DNA of 7,818 nucleotides, from NCBI GenBank assembly GCA_015487645.1, contig WFPH01000099.1, forward strand, positions 1 through 7,818. The letters are read 5' to 3'. The translations under genes and the position numbers were made by a program. The DNA comes from Thermosulfurimonas sp. Its GTDB lineage: Bacteria; Desulfobacterota; Thermodesulfobacteria; Thermodesulfobacteriales; Thermodesulfobacteriaceae. Positions 1 to 5,472 of this stretch are shown here, piece by piece (the stretch's first letter is position 1; each line of letters starts with the position of its first letter). Below the pieces are notes generated by a model. It worked only from the letters and a program-made list of their open reading frames with translations. It was not told the origin of the DNA and searched no databases.

Positions 1-739
1 CCCGGCGCCCCTCCCACTGGAAGGTCTCGGTAAGGAGACTCACCACCCTTTCCTGGCCTTCTTTGGTAATGAGGGTGAGATCCTGGAAAAAGAAAGGAGA
101 AACTTCTCCTTTAGCCCGCCGGGAAAGGTTCTTCTGGATCTCCCGGCGAAAACGGGGATGCACCACCTCCCACACTCGTTTTCCTTGCAGTTCCTTCAAC
201 TGGTATCCCAACACCTTCAGGGCGTAGGGATTGGCATAGAGGAAACGACCGTCTTCGAGGTCGTAGAGGATAAGGCCCACCGGGGCCTTGCCGAAAAGGC
301 TCAACCAGAGTGGCTGATCCGTTCGGGCCTCGTCGGAGACCTTTTTCTCTTCCGTGAGATCCACCCAGAGACCGATGATGATCAGCCGGTCCTCCAATCT
401 CTCGAAGACCGAGAGCCCTTCCTTTATCCAGAGATAGCTTCCGTCTTTTCGCTGAAAGCGAAAAAGCCGCCACTCCTCATTGCCCCCTTCCAGCAACCGG
501 CGTGTGCTCTCCAGAAGGCCCTTTCGATCCTCGGGATGGATACGTAAGGGGTCCCAGAGGACGGCTTCCAGGTTTTCCGGACTTCCCGGGCTGGCGAGGT
601 TTGCCAGACGGGGGCTGGCAAAGAGTACCTTTTCTGGCCGGAGGGTTTCTCCTTGGACACGAGTCTCTAACAGGTAAACGCCGGCCGGCAGTCCCGCCAG
701 GTATCGCTCACACGGAGGCTCTAGCGGCGGACAAAGCAT
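1..739 (-). CDS. PAS-domain signalling protein (partial, C-terminus beyond window edge)
   Basis: The minus strand is open from an ATG at 739 to the left edge with no stop, giving 246 complete residues. Residues about 12-130 look like a PAS_3-type sensor domain with a PAC tail: IHPEDR near 68, FQRKDGSYLWIKEG near 95-109, then LWVDLTEEKK near 124-133. Residues about 145-246 form a second PAS domain (APVGLILYD, FLYANPYALKVLGY, HPRFRREI). There is no signal peptide or membrane segment in the visible part, so this is probably a cytoplasmic sensor. The output module (histidine kinase, GGDEF/EAL or sigma-54 activator) lies outside the window and cannot be named. An in-frame TAA at 749-751 limits the start to ATG 739, but no Shine-Dalgarno sequence precedes it. 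The gene follows ispG on the same strand after a 142-bp gap, so it probably has its own promoter. The family call is firm; the specific role is unknown. Confidence 0.85.
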   Translation of the reverse strand, partial: MLCPPLEPPCERYLAGLPAGVYLLETRVQGETLRPEKVLFASPRLANLASPGSPENLEAVLWDPLRIHPEDRKGLLESTRRLLEGGNEEWRLFRFQRKDGSYLWIKEGLSVFERLEDRLIIIGLWVDLTEEKKVSDEARTDQPLWLSLFGKAPVGLILYDLEDGRFLYANPYALKVLGYQLKELQGKRVWEVVHPRFRREIQKNLSRRAKGEVSPFFFQDLTLITKEGQERVVSLLTETFQWEGRR

Positions 740-740
740 G

Positions 741-769
741 ACTATAAGTTAATTATTAAAGGGCATCAA
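741..769 (-). promoter_or_regulatory. Possible sigma-70 promoter for the PAS gene
   Basis: On the minus strand TTGATG (764-769) is separated by exactly 17 bp from TATAGT (741-746), a good match to -35/-10 boxes, inside an AT-rich stretch unlike its surroundings. The -10 box ends only one base before the ATG at 739, so transcription from it would start inside the assigned first codons. Either the promoter is fortuitous, a slightly upstream AT-rich -10 is used and the mRNA is nearly leaderless, or the true translation start lies downstream. Confidence 0.3.
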
Positions 770-813
770 AGCCAGATCTCTTCCCTGCTGTTACCATAGA
801 ACGAAAAGGTCGC

Positions 814-848
814 GGTTTTTCCGCCTCTGAAGACAAACGCGAAAAACC
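814..848 (-). terminator. Weak inverted repeat downstream of ispG, possible terminator
   Basis: The arms at 814-824 and 839-848 (plus-strand GGTTTTTCCGC and GCGAAAAACC) can pair over 10 bp with one bulged base and a loop of about 14 bases. It lies just after the ispG stop on the minus strand and before the PAS gene, a sensible place for a terminator. The stem is AT-rich and is followed on the minus strand by only a short T-rich stretch, so intrinsic termination is uncertain. Confidence 0.25.
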
Positions 849-881
849 CTCGAAGAAAACGCCCGCCTCAAAGATCTTGCG

Positions 882-1952
882 TTATTTTCCGGTTTCCTTG
901 ATGAAACGCTCAAGCTCCTCGAAAAAGGCGGATAGCAACTCCTCTTCCGGGACCTTGCGCACGATCTTTCCCCTGCGGAAGATGAGCCCCACGCCCTTGC
1001 CCCCGGCCAGCCCCACATCCGCCTCCCGGGCCTCACCCGGCCCGTTCACCACACAGCCCATGACCGCAATCTTCACCGGGGCCTTGATCTTCCGCACCCG
1101 GCGCTCCACCTCCTCGTAAAGGCCCATGAGGTTGATCTCACAGCGCCCACAGGTGGGGCAGGCCACGATCTCCGGACCCCGCCGTCTAACACCCACGGCC
1201 TTGAGGATCTCCCAGGCCACCCGCACCTCCTCCACCGGCGGGGCCGTGAGCGAGACCCTCAGGGTGTCCCCGATTCCCTCGGAAAGAAGGATCCCCAGTC
1301 CCAGAGCGCTCTTCACCGTGCCCGGGATGAGACCCCCGGCCTCGGTCACCCCGATGTGGACCGGAAAATCCGACCTCCTGGAAAATTCCCGATAGGCCGC
1401 CACCGTATGCCAGAGGTCCGAAGACTTGAGGGAAACTTTCACGTTTTCAAAACCTAAATCCCCCACGATGTAGTCCAGCCACCGCAGGGCGCTTTCCACC
1501 AGGGCCTCCGGCCGCGGCCAGCCGTACTTTTTGAGAAGATCCTTCTCGAGAGAGCCCGCATTCACCCCGATCCGCACACAGGCCTCTCGCGCTCGGGCCT
1601 CCTCAATCACCTTCCGGACGTTCTCTCGCCCCTTGATGTTCCCGGGGTTGATGCGGAGGCCGTGGGCCCCGGCCCGGAGAGCCGCGATCGCCAGTCGCCA
1701 GTCAAAATGGATGTCCGCGATCAAAGGTATCTGTATCTGAGGGATAATCTCCCTCAGGGCCTCGGCCGCCGCCTCATCCGGTACCGCCACCCGGATGAGC
1801 TCGCATCCCTCCTCCTCTAGCTCCCGAATCTGGGCCACGGTAGCCGAGACATCCCTGGTGTCCGTACTGGTCATGCTCTGGACCACCACCGGGTTTTCCC
1901 CGCCAATGCGGATCCACCCCACTCTCACTTCTCGAGTCTTTCGGCGATTCAT
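882..1952 (-). CDS. ispG: 4-hydroxy-3-methylbut-2-enyl diphosphate synthase (IspG/GcpE)
   Basis: IspG converts 2-C-methylerythritol 2,4-cyclodiphosphate to HMBPP, the penultimate step of the MEP isoprenoid pathway, in the cytoplasm. The 356-residue protein starts with RRKTREVRVGWIRIGGENP and VVQSMTSTDTRDV, the typical TIM-barrel N-terminus. IADIHFDWRLA (about 78-88) and LRINPGNIKG (about 99-108) are family signatures. The [4Fe-4S] cluster ligands are visible as Cys265 and Cys268 (CPTCGRC), Cys300 (MGCVVNGPGEA) and Glu307, with the same spacing as E. coli C270/C273/C305/E312. The length suits the two-domain bacterial form without the plant insert. ATG 1952 was chosen because it gives the family N-terminus; longer in-frame extensions to about 2198 would run into the divergent LysR gene and encode unrelated sequence. 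No clear Shine-Dalgarno precedes this ATG. The gene is divergent from the LysR regulator, which may control it. Confidence 0.96.
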   Translation of the reverse strand: MNRRKTREVRVGWIRIGGENPVVVQSMTSTDTRDVSATVAQIRELEEEGCELIRVAVPDEAAAEALREIIPQIQIPLIADIHFDWRLAIAALRAGAHGLRINPGNIKGRENVRKVIEEARAREACVRIGVNAGSLEKDLLKKYGWPRPEALVESALRWLDYIVGDLGFENVKVSLKSSDLWHTVAAYREFSRRSDFPVHIGVTEAGGLIPGTVKSALGLGILLSEGIGDTLRVSLTAPPVEEVRVAWEILKAVGVRRRGPEIVACPTCGRCEINLMGLYEEVERRVRKIKAPVKIAVMGCVVNGPGEAREADVGLAGGKGVGLIFRRGKIVRKVPEEELLSAFFEELERFIKETGK

Positions 1953-2022
1953 AGACTTAAACGATAGACAACCTCGATTTATTTGATTAAATTCTACCCA
2001 AATTTCGGCTGGGAGGCCAGGG
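1953..2022. promoter_or_regulatory. Divergent intergenic region between ispG and the LysR gene
   Basis: This 70-bp AT-rich spacer must hold the start signals of both divergent genes. For the regulator, plus-strand TAGACA (1965-1970), a 17-bp spacer and TAAATT (1988-1993) form a plausible sigma-70 promoter, giving a leader of about 23 bases. On the minus strand TAGAAT (1991-1996) could be a -10 for ispG, overlapping the LysR -10, but its -35 is poor. An ATTT-N4-AAAT inverted repeat (1981-1992) could be part of an operator. LysR-type proteins commonly bind such divergent regions and repress themselves; that this happens here is inference. Confidence 0.45.
2011..2016 (+). promoter_or_regulatory. 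Ribosome binding site of the LysR gene
   Basis: GGGAGG lies 6 bases before the ATG at 2023 and fixes that start codon. Confidence 0.7.
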
Positions 2023-2907
2023 ATGGTCGATCTTCGGAAACTCGAAGCCTTGGTGGCGGTGGTGGAGACCGGAAGCTTCTCCCGGGCGGCGGAAAAGATC
2101 CACCTCACCCAGCCCACCATTTCCGGACACATCAAGGCCCTTGAAGAATACTTCGGCCTGCGGCTCTTTGACCGCCACACCCGCTCGGTAAATCCCACCA
2201 GGGCCGGAAGGCTTCTTTACGACTACGCCAAGAAGCTCCTTCTGCTTTACCGGGAACTGGAGCGAGAAATGGCCTATTTCAAGGGCGAGAAGGTGGGCAA
2301 ACTGGACCTTGGGGGCAGCACCATCCCGGGCCAGTATATTCTACCCCAGCTTATCGCCGATTTTCGCAAAGCTTATCCCGGCATCTCGGTCTTCCTGAAG
2401 GTGGGGGACACGAAGGAGATCATCGAGAAGGTGCGCGAGGGAGAACTGGAGATCGGCATGGTGGGAGCACAAGAAGAGGACCCGGAACTGGTCTTTGAGG
2501 CCTGCTGTGAGGACGAGATCGTCCTGATCGCGGCGGCCCAAAACCGCTTCTCCCGGGTCTCTCTGGAGGAACTCCCGGAGCTGCCGCTCATCGCCCGGGA
2601 ACCGGGTTCGGGGACCTGGCGCACAGCCCTCAAAGCCCTGGAAGAAAAAGGCCTTTCCCCTCAGAAGTTAACCCTGGTGGCCGAGATGGGCTCCACAGAA
2701 GCCGTTAAACAGGCGGTGAAAGCCGGCCTGGGGCTGGCCTTTGTCTCCCGGAAGGCGGTGGAAGAAGAGCTGTCGCGCCATGAAATCCAAATCCTGCCCT
2801 TGAAAGGGCTCCGAATCCGGCGGCATTTCTTTCTGGTTTATCCGGCCCGACGCACCCTTTCTCCCCCGGCCCAGGCCTTCTTGAACTTTTACCGAAAAGA
2901 TTTATAA
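2023..2907 (+). CDS. LysR-type transcriptional regulator (CysL-like / selenium-metabolism-associated type)
   Basis: A 294-residue DNA-binding regulator of normal LysR length. Residues 1-60 are the winged helix-turn-helix (LEALVAVVETGSFSRAAEK, LTQPTISGHIKALEEYFG, LRLFDR), followed by a linker helix to about 90. Residues about 92-294 form the periplasmic-binding-protein-like effector domain: STIPGQYILPQLIADFRKAYP (two overlapping stretches near 99-119), ELEIGMVGA near 141-149, REPGSGTW near 192-199 and EMGSTEAVKQAVKAGLGLAF near 221-240. From memory these features match the CysB/CysL-like group, including the regulator linked to selenium metabolism in anaerobes; the effector is not shown by the sequence. 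A good ribosome binding site (GGGAGG, 6-base spacing) supports ATG 2023. It is divergent from ispG, so autoregulation and control of ispG are possible. No selenium gene is in this window, so the selenium link is only by resemblance. Confidence 0.93.
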   Translation: MVDLRKLEALVAVVETGSFSRAAEKIHLTQPTISGHIKALEEYFGLRLFDRHTRSVNPTRAGRLLYDYAKKLLLLYRELEREMAYFKGEKVGKLDLGGSTIPGQYILPQLIADFRKAYPGISVFLKVGDTKEIIEKVREGELEIGMVGAQEEDPELVFEACCEDEIVLIAAAQNRFSRVSLEELPELPLIAREPGSGTWRTALKALEEKGLSPQKLTLVAEMGSTEAVKQAVKAGLGLAFVSRKAVEEELSRHEIQILPLKGLRIRRHFFLVYPARRTLSPPAQAFLNFYRKDL

Positions 2908-2934
2908 CGACCTTGAGAGCTTTGCAAAACTTTT

Positions 2935-3002
2935 CCTCTCTCTGGGAGAGGCAGGGGGTAGGCTCCCCTGCCTCTCCCAAGCCCTCCCCCAGAGGGGGAA
3001 GG
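2935..3002. repeat. GC-rich extragenic palindrome with two adjacent hairpins
   Basis: Bases 2944-2957 and 2965-2978 are a perfect 14-bp inverted repeat (GGGAGAGGCAGGGG arm) around a 7-base loop. A second hairpin follows at 2982-2990/2994-3002, pairing 8 of 9 bases around AGA. A competing short stem pairs 2935-2940 with 2946-2951. Neither strand shows a T-run after the long stem, so it is not a classical terminator, although it sits just after the LysR gene and could stop transcription or protect mRNA ends. The G/C-rich, purine-arm/pyrimidine-arm layout is like REP or small non-autonomous palindromic elements found in many copies in genomes; copy number cannot be judged here. Confidence 0.7.
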
Positions 3003-3008
3003 TATTTG

Positions 3009-3037
3009 TTCCCAGTCCAAAATCTTCCGGATATAAT
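3009..3037 (+). promoter_or_regulatory. Candidate promoter placing the transcription start at the GTG codon
   Basis: A perfect TATAAT (3032-3037) has TTCCCA (3009-3014, four of six matches to TTGACA) exactly 17 bp upstream. The expected start of transcription, about 7 bases after the -10 box, falls on the GTG at 3044, so the message for the small downstream gene may have no leader. Confidence 0.5.
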
Positions 3038-3043
3038 TAGAGC

Positions 3044-3355
3044 GTGGCCAGGCTCTGCACCCTCAAAGATTGGCTGGAAGCCTTCTATCGGAAGCAGGAA
3101 GACGATTTGCGGTTTTTTGCGGAACTCTTGACCAGCCCGCGGGCCTCGAAAGAGGTCTCCCAGGAATTAAATCGCCGGTTGCGTGAAAGGCGTCTATTTT
3201 CCTCCTTTTTCAAGACCCTCTCCTGGCATCATCTCTCTCTGGAAGAACTGGAGTGGTGCGAAAAGAGAATGGAAGAGATCCTACAGAGAGAAGAAGATAT
3301 AAGAACCCTTCTGGATCGGCTACTTGAAATCTTCGAGGAAACGGAAAATCCTTAA
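3044..3355 (+). CDS. Small helical protein of unknown function
   Basis: This 103-residue protein is not one I recognise. It is soluble and highly charged, rich in Glu, Arg and Leu, with no signal peptide, membrane segment or metal-binding cluster. Stretches near 6-28 (LKDWLEAFYRKQEDDLRFFA), 36-58 and 67-100 (EELEWCEKRMEEILQREED) look like amphipathic helices, and the last could form a coiled coil. GTG 3044 is the only good start: an in-frame TAG lies at 3038-3040 and the next in-frame alternative is a TTG about 20 codons on. There is no Shine-Dalgarno, but a TATAAT box ends 6 bases before the start, which suits a leaderless message. It follows the LysR gene after the palindrome and ends 4 bp from the gpmI stop on the opposite strand. 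Codon use looks like its neighbours and no other strong frame competes, so it is probably real; its role is unknown. Confidence 0.7.
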   Translation: MARLCTLKDWLEAFYRKQEDDLRFFAELLTSPRASKEVSQELNRRLRERRLFSSFFKTLSWHHLSLEELEWCEKRMEEILQREEDIRTLLDRLLEIFEETENP

Positions 3356-3359
3356 GCCC

Positions 3360-4901
3360 CTAAATCAGCACCTTCCCGGTCATCTCAGCGGGAATGGGGA
3401 GACCCATGAGGTAGAGTCCCGTAGGAGCGATATCGGCCAGAATTCCTCCTTTCAGTTTGTGACCCCGAAATCGGTCATCCACCAGATAGAAAGGCACGGG
3501 ATTGCCCGTATGGGCCGTATGGGGATGCCCGTTCTCATCGGCCATGAGCTCACAGTTACCGTGATCCGCGGTCACGATTACCGGGCCTCCGTGGGTCTCC
3601 CGGAAGACCTTTACGACCTTTCCCACGCACTCGTCCACCACCTTAACGGCCTTCACCGCGGCCTCGAGCACCCCGGTGTGACCCACCATGTCCCCATTGG
3701 CGAAGTTGAGAACTACCAGGCCATAACGCCGAGTTTTCAACCGTCGGATGAGCTCCTCGGTGACCTCATAAGCGCTCATCTCCGGCTTGAGATCGTAGGT
3801 GGGCACCTCCCGAGGTGAAGGGATAAGTTTCCTTTCCTCTGCGGGGAAGGTCCTCTCCTCGCCCCCGTTAAAAAAATAGGTCACATGGGCGTACTTTTCG
3901 GTTTCTGCGATCCTGAGCTGGGTAAGCCCGGCCCGGCTGACCTCCTCTCCCCAGATCCGATAAAGCTTCTCCGGAGGAAAAGCCACCGGGAGATCAAAGG
4001 TCTCGTCGTAAAGGGTGAAACATACGAAATAAGCCAGCTTCGGAAACTTTTCCCGGGGAAACTCTTTAAACTCTGGATCGGTGAGCGCACGGGTTAGCTG
4101 CCGGGCACGGTCGGCCCGAAAGTTGAAAAAGACCACCGCGTCCCCGTCGTCCACCGTGGCCACCGGTCGGCCATCCTCCAGAATGACCGTAGGCTTGATG
4201 AATTCGTCGGTCTCGCCCCGGGCAAAGGCCTCCCGCACGGCGGTAAGGGGATCGGGGGCCGTAAGTCCCCGGCCCATCACCAATGCCTCGTAGGCCAGGC
4301 GGGTGCGCTCCCAGCGCCGATCCCGGTCCATGGCGTAGTAGCGACCGGAAACCGTGGCCACCTTGCCGCAGGAAAGGCTTTCCATCTTGCTCAGAAGAGC
4401 TTCCATGAAGCGATCAGCGATATCCGGAGCCGTATCACGACCATCGGTGAAGGCATGCACAAAGACCCGATCGTTAAGCCCCTCCCGGGCATAAAGCTCA
4501 AGCAGGGCGAAGAGATGCTCAATGGAAGAATGAACTCCTCCGTCGGAGACCAGACCCAGGAGGTGGATCTTTCCTCCGGTCTCCCTGACCTTATCGGCCA
4601 CCCGCAGGAGCTCGGGATTCCGAAAAAACGAACCCTCTTTTATGGCCCGGTTAATGCGGGTAAGATCTTGGTAGACGATGCGCCCGGCCCCGATATTCAG
4701 GTGTCCCACCTCCGAGTTCCCCATCTGACCTTCGGGAAGCCCCACCGCCTCCCCGGAAGCCTCAAGCAGCGTAAAAGGATACTCGGCCTTGAGAGCCTCA
4801 AGGTTAGGGGTACCGGCCAGCTTTATCGCATTGGCCCGCCTTTCCTCACGCCATCCCCAGCCGTCCATGATGATCAGAAGAAGAGGTCTAACCTCCGACA
4901 C
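3360..4901 (-). CDS. gpmI: 2,3-bisphosphoglycerate-independent phosphoglycerate mutase (GpmI)
   Basis: GpmI interconverts 3- and 2-phosphoglycerate in glycolysis and gluconeogenesis using two Mn2+ ions and a phosphoserine intermediate. The 513-residue protein has the normal family length and a complete alkaline-phosphatase-like metal site: Asp13 (IIMDGWG), catalytic Ser63 (QMGNSEVGHLNIGAGR), Asp404 and His408 (NGDMVGHTG), Asp446 and His447 (TADHGNCE) and His464 (TAHTGNP). The inserted phosphotransferase domain (about 77-310) carries SDGGVHSSIEHL (119-130), HAFTDGRDT (149-157), GRYYAMDRDRRWER (186-199) and FNFRADRARQ (259-268). The start is the GTG at 4901, which yields the standard N-terminus and has AGGAGG 6 bases upstream; longer in-frame starts near 4964 would add 21 unrelated residues inside rsfS. 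The gene overlaps the rsfS end by 14 bp, so translation is probably coupled. It is the last gene of the operon and stops 4 bp from a convergent gene, with no obvious intrinsic terminator between them. Confidence 0.97.
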   Translation of the reverse strand: MSEVRPLLLIIMDGWGWREERRANAIKLAGTPNLEALKAEYPFTLLEASGEAVGLPEGQMGNSEVGHLNIGAGRIVYQDLTRINRAIKEGSFFRNPELLRVADKVRETGGKIHLLGLVSDGGVHSSIEHLFALLELYAREGLNDRVFVHAFTDGRDTAPDIADRFMEALLSKMESLSCGKVATVSGRYYAMDRDRRWERTRLAYEALVMGRGLTAPDPLTAVREAFARGETDEFIKPTVILEDGRPVATVDDGDAVVFFNFRADRARQLTRALTDPEFKEFPREKFPKLAYFVCFTLYDETFDLPVAFPPEKLYRIWGEEVSRAGLTQLRIAETEKYAHVTYFFNGGEERTFPAEERKLIPSPREVPTYDLKPEMSAYEVTEELIRRLKTRRYGLVVLNFANGDMVGHTGVLEAAVKAVKVVDECVGKVVKVFRETHGGPVIVTADHGNCELMADENGHPHTAHTGNPVPFYLVDDRFRGHKLKGGILADIAPTGLYLMGLPIPAEMTGKVLI

Positions 4902-5268
4902 CGGCTTCCTCCTCGGACGATTTCCTGGTTTCAAGCCTCGGAGCCTCGGACCAGAGTCCCTCAAGATCGTAGACCTGCCTCACCGGTTCGTAAAAGATGT
5001 GAACCACGGCGTCGCCGTAATCCATGACCACCCAGTGACCCTGCGTAAGACCTTCTATTCCCATGGGGTAAACACCCTCCCGGGCGGTCTCGGCCTCGAT
5101 GAACTCCGCCAGCCCCTGCACGTGCCGGGCCGAACGGGCACTTGCTATCAGGATGAAGTCCGTGTAAGGCGACCTCCCTCTCACATCCAGGATCACCAGA
5201 TCCTCCCCTTTTTTCTCCTCGATCAGACGGGCTAACCAGCGGGCAAGTGCCACAGAATCCCGAACCAT
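4888..5268 (-). CDS. rsfS: Ribosomal silencing factor RsfS (RsfA/Iojap family)
   Basis: RsfS binds protein uL14 on the 50S subunit and blocks joining with the 30S subunit, lowering translation under starvation. The 126-residue protein carries the Iojap-family signatures: EDLVILDVRGRSPYTDFIL (22-40), the SARHVQGLAEFIE helix (46-58), GHWVVMDYGDAVVHIF (77-92) and the C-terminal YDLEGLWSEAP (100-110). The tail from about 111 on is a low-complexity charged extension whose codons double as the gpmI ribosome binding site. ATG 5268 immediately follows the TAG stop (5269-5271) of the upstream small gene; GGAGG lies 11 bases upstream, a slightly long spacing, so re-initiation by terminating ribosomes probably helps. 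Close linkage to gpmI suggests co-regulation of translation capacity and central metabolism, but this is inference. The nadD gene often found near rsfS is absent here. Confidence 0.95.
   Translation of the reverse strand: MVRDSVALARWLARLIEEKKGEDLVILDVRGRSPYTDFILIASARSARHVQGLAEFIEAETAREGVYPMGIEGLTQGHWVVMDYGDAVVHIFYEPVRQVYDLEGLWSEAPRLETRKSSEEEAGVGG
4902..4913 (-). promoter_or_regulatory. Ribosome binding site deciding the gpmI GTG start
   Basis: Inside the end of rsfS the minus strand reads AGGAGG followed by 6 bases and the GTG at 4901. This strong site supports the GTG start of gpmI over any longer reading. Confidence 0.75.
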
Positions 5269-5472
5269 CTAGATCCGGCCCTCCGAAACCAGACGGGCAA
5301 AGTGCTCAAAACTCCGATCATAGGTTCTCTCGGCCTCCGGCGGAAAACAGCAGGCCGGAAGCTGTCGCATTGAAAGATGATACTTCAAGCACTCACAGCA
5401 GATCCCCTTCTTGGGACAGGGTTCATAAGTACAGTTACAACGTTTTAGATTACTCTCCCGTTTACACTCCAT
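5269..5472 (-). CDS. Small cysteine-rich protein, DUF6485-like
   Basis: This 67-residue cytoplasmic protein holds nine cysteines at 3, 12, 14, 19, 25, 26, 28, 41 and 42, arranged as C-x8-C-x-C-x4-C-x5-CC-x-C-x12-CC. The pattern MECKRESNLKRCNCTYEPCP, then KKGICCECLKYH and LPACCFPPEAERTYDRSFEHF, matches what I recall of the DUF6485 family found in anaerobic bacteria; its function is unknown. The density and spacing of cysteines suggest a zinc or iron-sulfur binding fold, which is inference. ATG 5472 is preceded by an excellent AAGGAGG at 5479-5485 with 6-base spacing, and starts at the conserved MECKRE, so a longer in-frame start at about 5493 is not needed. It abuts rsfS with no gap and overlaps the alternative end of the cytochrome frame by 11 bases, placing it inside the gyrB-gpmI operon. 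Confidence 0.87.
   Translation of the reverse strand: MECKRESNLKRCNCTYEPCPKKGICCECLKYHLSMRQLPACCFPPEAERTYDRSFEHFARLVSEGRI

Noticed and set aside
158..660. Plus-strand and alternative-frame open readings over the PAS gene
   Set aside because: The minus-strand frame from 739 encodes two recognisable PAS domains; the others are shadows.
812..824. Small GCGG-T5-CCGC hairpin as an independent terminator
   Set aside because: The stem is only 4 bp and no gene on the plus strand ends here; it is part of the larger inverted repeat at 814-848.
1953..2198. Longer ispG reading frame starting near 2198
   Set aside because: The extension is antisense to the LysR helix-turn-helix region, has no IspG similarity, and ATG 1952 gives the normal N-terminus and length.
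4902..4964. Longer gpmI reading frame starting near 4964
   Set aside because: The extra 21 residues are not family-like and lie in rsfS; GTG 4901 has a strong ribosome binding site and the canonical N-terminus.
3324..5235. Plus-strand open frames opposite gpmI and rsfS (164, 190 and 148 residues)
   Set aside because: They lie antisense to clear gpmI and rsfS genes and have no recognisable domains or start signals.
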